Source: Halichondria panicea
Lineage: Eukaryota > Porifera > Demospongiae > Suberitida > Halichondriidae
Direction of reading: 5' to 3'
DNA length: 64,000 nt
NCBI RefSeq assembly: GCF_963675165.1
Contig: NC_087377.1
Span: 12,510,632 to 12,574,631, forward strand
The notes beneath the pieces were generated by a model. The model did no database searches, had not been told where the DNA came from, and saw only the letters and a program-made list of their open reading frames with translations. Position numbers and translations under genes: made by a program. Positions 36,463 to 45,751 of this stretch are shown in pieces (the stretch's first letter is position 1; each line of letters begins with the position of its first letter).

Positions 36463-37679
36463 AATTTCATGCTACTAATTTTATACTAACTATTATTACG
36501 CATATGTTTTTTAGCCTGCTATAGATTGACTAACCATTAATTATAAACAGTAATTATGAACAATAGCAATTATATTAATTTTGCCATAATTATTATGGCT
36601 TGTTATAAAATACATTCCATGTACGTCAAGTCAACATGTCTCATGAATCAGCCGCACCTCTCACAGAGGAACGTCAGAGTAAAATTCTCTAAGTAATATC
36701 ATGACAATGGAATGTATTACAATGTACACTGTATAAGCTGACAAAACCATAAAACCATGATTATTATAACAGTGCCACATCCGCTATCTGTTTAGCCACA
36801 ACATTTGCTTACTGCTCAATCGCACGTAACGTTTCATTACTTGCTGCCACCTATTCAAGTCACATGATACTTGTGAGCAATCTCATTGGTCGAGTGCTCA
36901 GACAGTCTCGTTTAGGAAGGGCGACTGATTCATGAGACAAACGTTGCCATTTTTATCCCCATAATAATGTAATAAGTATGGCTTCTTAGCCTTTAAAATT
37001 CATTACAATTATTTTGGTGATCTGGTTCATAGATTTCTGCCATGATTCAGGACTGTACTACCGTATACCCCTTATGATATGGTCTTTCAGGTGACATGTT
37101 TAAATGGGGTGGGCACTCAAGGTTAAAGGGTCAAAGCTCATTGCTGTAACCTTTAATTACTCAAAAATGGCGTCTATAGTTACTATTGTCCGCCTTTTAT
37201 AACTTAATTTCGTGATGGGATCAAAAGATATGGACATTGCAATATAAAAGTGAACTGCAGTTATTGACACGACTGTGGGTCATTCCATAGGAATTGTCTA
37301 TAGCTAAAGGGTGACCTTTCAGAATTCTCTAAAGCATCACGTATAGATAGAGCTAATAATTAACTTATGATCAGAGTGTTTCCAGAGTGTATTCTTGTAG
37401 CTTATGTAACAACTAGGGTTTCACAATGTTGTGTGGCCTCTATTAATCAGATTATGGGATAACGCTAAAAGTTGGTTAAAAATTTGGTTTGAAACAACTA
37501 CTAACTAACTAAATGAAAGGTACTGTATAGCGGGTAATTTTTGTTGGTGTAAATTTTCATACAAACTACCCATTTGTATTCGTACAGGTCAGGATGGTAA
37601 CGTTGAACATAAAAATTATTATGAATAATTTCGCAGTTTTAATTTTTGTAACCACTGATACAAGCATTTTCACCATACG
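36463..37679. other. Non-coding interval between receptor 4 and BEL/Pao element
   Basis: No exon is supported. An inverted copy of the 30.7-30.93 kb repeat (ACTTGTGAGCAATCTCATTGG and CATCCGCTATCTG) lies at about 36770-36950. A CTGTATAGCGGGTAATTTT fragment of the 16.8 kb TIR family lies near 37525-37545. Confidence 0.55.
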
Positions 37680-38074
37680 TGTTGGCATGTGTACTGGCGT
37701 GATTGTTCATGATTTATCCTGTTCTATCCTGTTCTATCCTGTTTTATCCTGATGTACTATTTATCATGTGTCATACCATACATTTATGCTTTTGTGTAAT
37801 TCACAGTTTTTCTTTGTGGTTGTTTATTCTCACATTGATCATGCATCCTTGTTTCTGGATCATTCTAGAATTATTCTCGATCACCCCCCTGGGACCTGAC
37901 TAGTTGTCCATCCATTACCTTTTTAGTCGTTGGTTTTTGAGTTGCAGTCTTTGTATAGTTTGCTGGTACTATTCCCTTATTGTGAATTTACTATATGAAA
38001 GAAAAATGTTTATTGGCAGTCAATCTCAACAATAGTAATAGTCTAATCTGTATGGTTGCAAGAAGAATCCAACA
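37680..38074 (+). repeat. 5' LTR of BEL/Pao element
   Basis: About 395 bases from TGTTGGCATG to AATCCAACA, repeated at 43978-44378 with few differences (one extra TCTATCCTGTT unit here, small indels). The TG...CA ends fit an LTR. The bases outside the two LTRs do not form a matching target duplication. Confidence 0.9.
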
Positions 38075-38078
38075 TTTA

Positions 38079-38096
38079 TGGTCCTTCGAACCGGAT
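38079..38096 (+). other. Primer binding site of BEL/Pao element
   Basis: TGGTCCTTCGAACCGGAT follows the LTR by four bases. It begins with TGG and contains the complement of a T-arm (TTCGAACC), as expected for pairing with a tRNA 3' end. I do not assign the tRNA species. Confidence 0.75.
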
Positions 38097-38169
38097 ACGC
38101 AGAGAATCAAGCTGTATCACTGGTTCTTCGTTGCAATCTTCTCTATTGACTTCGACGACTCGACCAGCT

Positions 38170-38395
38170 GCAACCCACTGCACAAGGGTGCTCGTCTGTC
38201 TAACTGCACAAAGGTGCATCGATTTGTTTTGATTTGTTCGATTTGTTCGACTAACACAAAGGTGTAATCCACTACACAAAGGTGTTCATCTATCGACTGC
38301 ACAAGGGTGCATTGATTTGTTCGACTAGCACACAGGTGCAAATCCACTGCACAAAGGTGCTCATTTGTCTAGCTGCACAAAGGTGCACTACGTTG
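38170..38395 (+). repeat. Leader tandem repeats of BEL/Pao element
   Basis: At least six imperfect units of CTGCACAAAGGTGC type, some joined to GATTTGTTCGACTA, fill the untranslated leader between primer binding site and gag start. Confidence 0.8.
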
Positions 38396-38444
38396 ATACG
38401 AACAGTGATACAAACTCATTCTCAGACTCCAGCCTTTCACTGCA

Positions 38445-41381
38445 ATGGCTGACTTACCAACCCTTCGACGAAGAAGAGGAGTAACAAAATCGTCCATAAC
38501 TAAGCTTGGAAACAAGACCAATGATTTGGAGGCAGCAGAACACGATCATATTGTTGTGAGCCATGCTGCACAACTTTTGAAAAGGCTAGAGACCTACGAT
38601 GCTGACTACAGAAGTCATCACATGGCCATTATCGATGCCTTGGAAAGTGACGAAGCTACAGTACCTGAACAAGAAGAACTGGACCGTCACAATGAAGATG
38701 TAACTGACTTGACTATTAGGCTACAAGTGCTGTCAGCGGCACCAATCTCGACTGTCACTGATGGACGTACTTTCGCTCTACGCCAGTTGGCACAACTGCA
38801 GGCAAAACTCACTGCCATAGGAGACCATATCTCTACACTCGCTGCCGACCCAAATGACGTACCGTTGGTGCACCTCTACCAAGAACAACTCATGGAATTC
38901 AAGCGAGAACTATTTGACATTCGCAACAACGTGATATCGATCACCGTGGACGACTCTGACCCCCTAAATGATACTATCAAGAGGCAGGAGAAATTGATAT
39001 TCGACATGTCTGTCACCGTGAAGAGGCTTCTCTACAGCCCTAGTACAGAAGCTCTCGTCCCTACCACACCAGAAACTCCGACTCGTGGAGTCAATCTTCC
39101 CAAAATTGAAATAGCTACATTCAATGGTGACCTGCTCAGTTGGCAAACATTCTGGGAACAGTTTGATGTGTCCATACACAGCCGCAGGGACGTTAGCAAT
39201 GCTGAGAAACTGGCCTATCTTTGCCATTCCCTGAAGGATGGATCTGCAAAAGCAGTCATAGAAGGATTGTCGCAATCGGATGATCAGTACTTGGAAGCAA
39301 TTGCATTGCTCAAGGCGAGATACGACCGACCAAGGCTAATTCATCAAACCCACGTCCAGAAGATATGTGAAGCCCCAAGTCTTAAAGATGGTTCTGGCAA
39401 AGAATTGAGACGTCTTCACGATACCGTTCAACAACACCTGCGTGCCCTCAAGGCGATGGACCAAGATCCCTCTGGAGCCTTCATCACATCCATGATGGAA
39501 CTAAAGCTCGATCAAACTACCATGTTTGAATGGCAAAAGACTAGCCAAGCCACAAAAAGCGTACCTCATTACCAGGCTATATTGGAATTTCTCAACCTCC
39601 GTGCCCAAGCTGCAGAGACCTGCTCTACCCAAGAAAGAAAACATGTTCGAAATGACTCAAGAAAACCACCCAGATTGATTCCATCTCATATCGGACATGT
39701 GTCTGAGGTGAATGCTACTGTTTGCGTCGTGTGCAAGACTGAGAAACATCCTCTATACACTTGCCCCAAGTTCAAGAACCTACCCCATGACAAAATGCTG
39801 CTAACTATCCGTTCCAACAACTTATGCCTGAACTGCTTTAGAACAGGACACATGGCGAGAAACTGCACAAGTATTCATCGGTGTAAAAGGTGTCAAAAAA
39901 CTCATCATACTTTGTTGCACACTGATGCTAAACCTCCTGATGCTAAACCTCCTGACTCACAGTTAACCACCAAGGACCCTCCAACGATCGAGCAATCTCT
40001 CACAGCCAGCGTTGTATCTACTAATGTTGGACAGGTTGGATCGGGCTCACATACGCTTTTAATGACCTGCCAAGTGTTAATCCATGCTCCCAATGGTTCT
40101 CAGATCAGAGCACTTGGTCTACTGGACACTGGTTCGTCAACCTCGTTTGTGTCGCAACGATTGGTGCAATCTCTCAACTTACAAAGATCATCGAAGAATC
40201 TTGAGATCACTGGAATAGCGGGAATATCTCACAACTCCCCACTGCACTCAGTCTCCACTTTCTATATCTCACCGACCGATTCACCAAATGAAAAGATGCC
40301 AGTCACTGCGATAGTGGTCCCAAGGGTCACCTGTGACTTACCAGTGCAACCCACTCCATTTGATTCGAAATGGGAGCACCTATCCGATTTGAACCTCTCT
40401 GACCCAGACTTTGGCCAACCTGGAAGAATTGACATACTTCTTGGAGTTGATATTTACACTGAGGTGTTACTGCAGGGCCGGCGGAAGGGACCAACTGGAT
40501 CAATATCCCCTGTGGCATTTGAAACGGCATTCGGCTGGGTACTTGCTGGAAAGACAGGAAAACTCTCCACCACTCCTGACAAGATCACTAATTACCATGT
40601 ATCTGTTACCTCTGGCGATGACATCCTGAGAAAGTTCTGGGAAATAGAAGAAAGCACCAAAACTGGATCAAACTTCTCCCCACAAGAACGCACTGTTGTT
40701 CACCATTTTGAAAGAAACCACTCTCGTAGAGAAACTGGTCGATTTATTGTCCCACTTCCCAAGGATCCACATGCCAAATCGATTGGAGAATCCAGAGCAC
40801 AAGCCGTCCGCAGATTTCTATCCCTAGAAAGGACCTTACGCTCCAAGGAACAATTCTCACAATTTGCTGCTGTCATGGAAGAATATATGGACCTGAATCA
40901 TGCTGAAATTGTTCCAGTTGCTGATTTACAGAAACAAAATGAAGATGTGTTTTATTTGCCAATGCATGCTGTTCACAAGGAGCACAGTACGACTACGAAG
41001 ATCAGGGCTGTATTTGACGCGTCAGCCAAGTCTACCATCGGCGTCTCACTGAACGACACACTGTTGGTCGGACCCACCGTACACCCTCCACTGATAGATG
41101 TTCTATTACAATTTCGACTACACAAGATTGCGATCACAGCTGACGTGAGCAAGATGTACAGGGCTGTTGAACTGACTCAACCCGATCGGGATCTCCACAG
41201 ATTTGTGTGGTGCAGCAAGCCCGACAACACTCTAGTCGATTACAGAATGACTAGAATTACATTTGGTGTCTCTGCTTCTGCTTTTGCAGCAAACATGTCA
41301 GTCAAACAAAATGCTATTGATCATGCTACTGAGTTTCCACAAGCTGCAAACGTACTTCATTCTACGTCGATGACCGTCTAA
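38445..41381 (+). CDS. BEL/Pao gag-protease-RT, truncated by frameshift
   Basis: An open frame of 978 codons. Order: a Gag region with the conserved LPKIEIATFNGDLLSWQTFW block (DUF1759-like, about residues 222-300); three cysteine/histidine knuckles (CVVCKTEKH, CLNCFRTGHMARNC, CKRCQKTHH; about 425-492); an aspartic protease with LLDTGSSTSFVS (about 558-569); and a BEL/Pao reverse transcriptase (IRAVFDASAK, ADVSKMYRAVEL, FGVSASAFAA). The frame ends in TAA just after the place where the catalytic Y-x-D-D should be; that motif is present in another frame immediately there, so a one-base change disrupts the enzyme. Neighbours: LTR and leader upstream, broken pol downstream. Confidence 0.9.
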   Translation: MADLPTLRRRRGVTKSSITKLGNKTNDLEAAEHDHIVVSHAAQLLKRLETYDADYRSHHMAIIDALESDEATVPEQEELDRHNEDVTDLTIRLQVLSAAPISTVTDGRTFALRQLAQLQAKLTAIGDHISTLAADPNDVPLVHLYQEQLMEFKRELFDIRNNVISITVDDSDPLNDTIKRQEKLIFDMSVTVKRLLYSPSTEALVPTTPETPTRGVNLPKIEIATFNGDLLSWQTFWEQFDVSIHSRRDVSNAEKLAYLCHSLKDGSAKAVIEGLSQSDDQYLEAIALLKARYDRPRLIHQTHVQKICEAPSLKDGSGKELRRLHDTVQQHLRALKAMDQDPSGAFITSMMELKLDQTTMFEWQKTSQATKSVPHYQAILEFLNLRAQAAETCSTQERKHVRNDSRKPPRLIPSHIGHVSEVNATVCVVCKTEKHPLYTCPKFKNLPHDKMLLTIRSNNLCLNCFRTGHMARNCTSIHRCKRCQKTHHTLLHTDAKPPDAKPPDSQLTTKDPPTIEQSLTASVVSTNVGQVGSGSHTLLMTCQVLIHAPNGSQIRALGLLDTGSSTSFVSQRLVQSLNLQRSSKNLEITGIAGISHNSPLHSVSTFYISPTDSPNEKMPVTAIVVPRVTCDLPVQPTPFDSKWEHLSDLNLSDPDFGQPGRIDILLGVDIYTEVLLQGRRKGPTGSISPVAFETAFGWVLAGKTGKLSTTPDKITNYHVSVTSGDDILRKFWEIEESTKTGSNFSPQERTVVHHFERNHSRRETGRFIVPLPKDPHAKSIGESRAQAVRRFLSLERTLRSKEQFSQFAAVMEEYMDLNHAEIVPVADLQKQNEDVFYLPMHAVHKEHSTTTKIRAVFDASAKSTIGVSLNDTLLVGPTVHPPLIDVLLQFRLHKIAITADVSKMYRAVELTQPDRDLHRFVWCSKPDNTLVDYRMTRITFGVSASAFAANMSVKQNAIDHATEFPQAANVLHSTSMTV

Positions 41382-41384
41382 CAG

Positions 41385-43908
41385 GTGCTAACTCGATTGA
41401 AGAAGCAGTTGAGCTCCAACGACAACTACATGGTCTTTTTGCAAAGGGAGAATTCTTACTCAGGAAATGGAATTCTAACAACACCACTGTGTTACAAAAC
41501 ATATCTCCCGAGCTCAGAGACAGTCAACCACTACAACTGCTACCCACCAATGATGAATACACCAAGACTCTAGGGATTGAGTGGAGCGCAAAGAAGGATC
41601 ATTTTCGACTCACTGTTGCCAAACCACCTCCACTTGAAACACTGACCAAACGAGCCCTAGTATCAGACATCGCCAAGACATTTGATGTGCTTGGGTGGTT
41701 CTCACCTGCCACCATCAAGGTGAAGATTCTGCTGCAGAAGGTATGGGAGGAGAGAATAGATTGGGACAATCCAGTTCCAATGCATATCAAAGATATCTGG
41801 TCGAAATGGCGGACCGAATTGCCCGAACTATCTCACAAGCTCATTCCCCGTTGCCACTTCGACACAGACACAGAAATTGTATCCACCCAGCTCCATGGTT
41901 TTTCAGATGCTGTATCTTCGTCTCACAGATACTTCTGGTCTCCATCAAATCTCTCTGGTAATGTCCAAGACAAAGGTAGCGCCGATCAAGCGTCTCTCAA
42001 TTCCAAGGCTCGAACTTTGTGGTGCACATCTACTTTCTCAATTGCTACACCACGTCAAACGAGTACTCTGCATATACCATTGTCTAACATACATGCCTGG
42101 ACAGACAGCGGCTGGACGGCAGTCCTAAGCGTTTTAAGAATTATGTGGGCAACAGGATCTCAGCCATCCTTGATTTGATGCCACCAGACAAATGTAAACA
42201 CGTTAATGGACTCCAGAATCCTGCTGACTGTGCATCCAGGGGCCTCTACCCCTCTGAATTGCTAGATCACCCTCTCTGGTGGAGCGGTCCTGACTGGCTC
42301 AAGCAAGACCAAACCAATTGGCCAACACAAGTCGAACTTACTCCCAACAACCATGATGATGAACGAACAGAGATTTCATTAGTGGTCATACAAACATTCC
42401 CCCAACCTGTGATTCCAGTCAATCGGTTTTCAAAACTCAACCAACTCAAGCGTGTCACCTGTTGGATCATTCGCTTTATCAAAAATAGCAGATTCAAGGA
42501 TCATTCCAAGAGAATTCTTACACCTCTGACCATGTCAGAGCTCCAAGAAGCAGAAAACTAGATTATCCAAGCGGCTCATTTCAAGACAGAAATTGAGCAC
42601 ATACTCAGCAAGCAACCACTATCTAAGTCGAATTCACTCCTCATACTGAACCCAATTGTTGATAATTACAATCTGCTACGTGTTGGTGGGCGAAGGCAAT
42701 TATCTGCAACCCCATACCACTCGAAACACCCTTTGATTCTTCATGCAAAACACAAATTGACCCATTTTATCATACACTTGGAACATCTTCGACTGTTACA
42801 CGCTGGTCCAACGCTCCTCATTGCTTCTCTAAATAGACGTTACCATATTGTTGGTGGATCAAAGACTGTCCGATCTATTGTCAGAAAGTGTGTGGTCTGT
42901 AGGAAATTATCTGCCAAGCCTCATCCATAGATGCTTGGCCAGTTGCCAATTGAAAGAGTCACTCCTGGTTCAGTTTTTGAGAAGGTGGGTATTGACTATG
43001 CTGGCCCAGTATCTATAAAGTATGGCCACGTGAGGAAACCAACCATAGTCAAAGCATACATTTGTGTATTTGTGTCTTTTTCAGTGAAAGCAGTACATTT
43101 GGAACTAGTAACCGACCTAACTTCAGATGCCTTCATTGCCTGTCTTAGAAGGTTCATAGCCAGACGTGATTTGCCCAATTTGATATGGAGCGACAATGGA
43201 ACCAATTTTGTCGGAGCCTGCCGACAACTGCGAGAACTCAGTGAGTACCTCAAGACAAAGGCAGTACAAGATTCCGTCTCTAAGTTTCTCACATCACAGA
43301 ACGTTGAATCGAAATTCATACCGCAACACGCACCTCATTTTGGAGGATTGTGGGAGGCTGCTGTGAAGAGCACTAAAACACACTTGCGTAAGATCCTCGG
43401 TGAAGTCAAGCTCACTTATGAAGAAATGTCCACCGTTCTATCTCAGATTGAAGCCTGTCTCAATAGTAGACCTCTTGTGCCACTGAATAATGAAGATGAT
43501 GGTATTGAGGCACTTACACCTGGACACTTTCTCATTGGCCGACCACTCAAAGCTCTCCCGGACGCATCACTAATTATGACTCAAAAGATGTCCCAACTGA
43601 AACGATGGCACCTATGCCAATCATTGTTATGCCATTTCTGGCAGAGATGGTCCAGGGAATATCTAGTTCACATGGGAAGATTCCACAAGTGGAAACACCC
43701 CACCAGAAATCTCCACATTGGCGATATGGTCGTTATCAAAGAAGATTCCCCTCTACTCAACGAATGGCCACTGGCTAGAGTGATTGAAGTTCACCCCGGA
43801 CACGATGGTTTAGTTCGTGTGGCAACCATCAAGACTTCAAATGGTGTATACAAACGCCCGATTAACAAGCTCGCACTCCTACTATCAAGTGAAGAACAAC
43901 AACATTGA
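41385..43908 (+). pseudogene. BEL/Pao RNase H-integrase part, broken
   Basis: Fragments in different frames: the RT thumb and connection (about 41385-41910, DVLGWFSPATI), an RNase H region disrupted around 41900-42150 (KRLSIPRLELCGAHLL readable in another frame), then DCASRGLYPSELL at 42145-42561. After a TAG at 42559 and another at 42928 comes the integrase. It has an HHCC finger (about 42733-42910, CVVCRK) and a core with IDYAGP, SDNGTNF and FGGLWEA carrying the catalytic acidic triad (42931-43908). Several frame breaks and two stops mean it cannot be autonomous. Confidence 0.88.
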
Positions 43909-43977
43909 AGATGAACTTATATGCAAGGAAATGTTTTGAAACTATACTTTAAGACCATTCGGTCTTGGCCGGCGGTA

Positions 43978-44378
43978 TGTTGGCATGTGTACTGGCATGA
44001 TTGTTCATGATTTATCCTGTTCTATCCTGTTTTATCCTGATGTACTATTTATCATGTGTCATACCATACATTTACGCTATTGTGTAATTCACAGTTTTTC
44101 TTTGTGGTTGTTTATTCTCACATTGATCATGCATCCTTGTTTCTGGATCATTCTAGAATTATTCTCATCACCCCCCTGGGACCTGACTCCTATAAATAGT
44201 TGTCCATCCATTACCTTTTTAGTTGTTGGTTTTTGAGTTGCTGTCTTTGTATAGTTTGCTGGTACTATTCCCTTATTGTGAATTTACTAGATCTATATGA
44301 AGTATAAAAATGTTTATTGGCAGTCAATCTCAACAATAGTAATAGTCTAGTCTGTATGGTTGCAAGAAGAATCCAACA
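43978..44378 (+). repeat. 3' LTR of BEL/Pao element
   Basis: About 401 bases, TGTTGGCATG to AATCCAACA. It differs from the 5' LTR at several positions and indels, showing that the insertion is not recent. Confidence 0.9.
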
Positions 44379-44510
44379 GGACCATTAGTAATTTCATCAA
44401 CAGTTAATTAATGTAGTGTACATAGCACTATACATCCGTTCATTATCAACAACCTAGCTAAGAACAATGTAAACAATAACATTGTTCATTAAAAAGCCAC
44501 TATACGTATC
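44379..44510 (+). pseudogene. Tail end and 3' UTR of a lost type A receptor
   Basis: Directly after the LTR comes GGACCATTAG, the last coding bases of type A tails. Next is 3' untranslated sequence (TTTCATCAACAGTTAAT, GTTCATTATCAACAACCTAG, TTGTTCATTAAAAAGCCAC) shared with the 3' ends of receptors 1, 6 and 7. The rest of the gene is gone, and DNA left of the 5' LTR is unrelated. Confidence 0.8.
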
Positions 44511-44985
44511 AAAATAAGTAATTCAAAGAAACTATAATAATAATAATATGCAGTTCAATATAATTATGTACCTGCAGCCAATGAAATGATAATAGCATGT
44601 GGCATAAAGTTAAAGCAATTAGGCAGCTGTATATAATAGTATCTACGCGTACGATGGGGTTTTAGAAGCCTTAGAATCGTAAAGGCACTGCTGTATATAG
44701 TATCCTTAGTGCAGTATAAGGGTGGCACAACAAGTGCCTGGGGTGTTTTAAATCCCGTAGACACCAACAAAAGTGTGTCTAACTCATTTAGATACTAGAG
44801 TATGTGCGTGCGCAATCTCTCTACATGGCTTCTATAGAAACCGTGATAAAAGCAAGCATAAGTAAAAGCTGTAAACGCTATGTCAAACATTCAAAGAAAC
44901 TCCCCACACAATCTTAACATGCACAAAAAACCAGCCCCTCCCACTCTCTATATATATAGTACACGATTACCACCTAATAATATAG
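44511..44985. other. Non-coding interval
   Basis: No supported exon. It lies between the ghost receptor 3' end and the minisatellite. Confidence 0.4.
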
Positions 44986-44987
44986 TA

Positions 44988-45322
44988 GTATGGTGATGTC
45001 GGTGTGTACACTGTATGGTGATGTTGGTGTGTACACTGTATGGTGATGTCGGTGTGTACACTGTATGGTGATGTTGGTGTGTACACTGTATGGTGATGTT
45101 GATGGTGATGTTGGTGTGTGTGTGCACTGTATATGGTGGTGATGTTGGTGTGTGTATACTGTATGGTATGTATGGTATGTATACTGTATGGTGATGTTAG
45201 TGTGTACACTGTATGATGATGTTGGTGTGTACGTACTGTATGGTGGTGATGTTGGTGTGTGTACACTGTATGGTGATATTGGTGTGTGTACACTGTACAG
45301 TGATGTTGGTGTGTGTACACAA
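44988..45322. repeat. Minisatellite, TGGTGATGTTGGTGTGTACACTGTA units
   Basis: About a dozen imperfect units of 24-30 bases, for example GTGTACACTGTATGGTGATG. Related single units occur upstream of receptor 7 (53340-53380). It lies about 430 bases upstream of receptor 5. Confidence 0.92.
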
Positions 45323-45640
45323 ACATGAGCTGTTTAAGCAAACTAGACACTTTCATGGATTGCTTTAACTGCTAATGAGACGATGTTTGAAAAATAACAG
45401 GTTAAAACTTGTAGGCGATCTTCGAAGGCGACAAAAAACACTATTTTCTAATCAATATAATTGTTGCTTTATAGATTCACGATCATTCCTTACAATGATG
45501 TTATAATGAAGTCATTAAAATTACGGTAAAAAGTTATTGTATCCATTTTGCCGCTATGCGCATATGCGTGCAATGAAGCTCAACGCACAGGGTGAATGCT
45601 CTATCAGAATCTTGTTATGATTACATTTTCTACGAAAACT

Positions 45641-45695
45641 GGAAGTGTAGTTAAAAGAAGCTATGAATAACTTATCATAAAGGAAGTAAACAAGG
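45641..45695 (+). promoter_or_regulatory. Paired ETS-like sites upstream of receptor 5
   Basis: TGGAAGTGTAG (45640-45650) and AAAGGAAGTAAACAA (45680-45694) are arranged in the same order and at similar spacing as upstream of receptors 6 and 7. GGAA-core ETS sites are known regulators of immune receptor genes in vertebrates. The role here is inferred only from conservation, which could also reflect recent duplication. Confidence 0.45.
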
Positions 45696-45751
45696 CAGTT
45701 GTGTAGTAGCAATCACATTGAAACCTTATCACTGTCAAGAAATAATTTGAG

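Noticed and set aside
37680..44378. BEL/Pao element considered as an endogenous retrovirus with envelope
   Set aside because: After the integrase the sequence goes directly to the LTR within about 70 bases; there is no room for an env gene.
44967..45356. 129-codon minus-strand frame rich in His-Thr repeats
   Set aside because: It is simply the minisatellite of TGGTGATGTTGGTGTGTACA units read through; there are no splice context, domain or paralogue.
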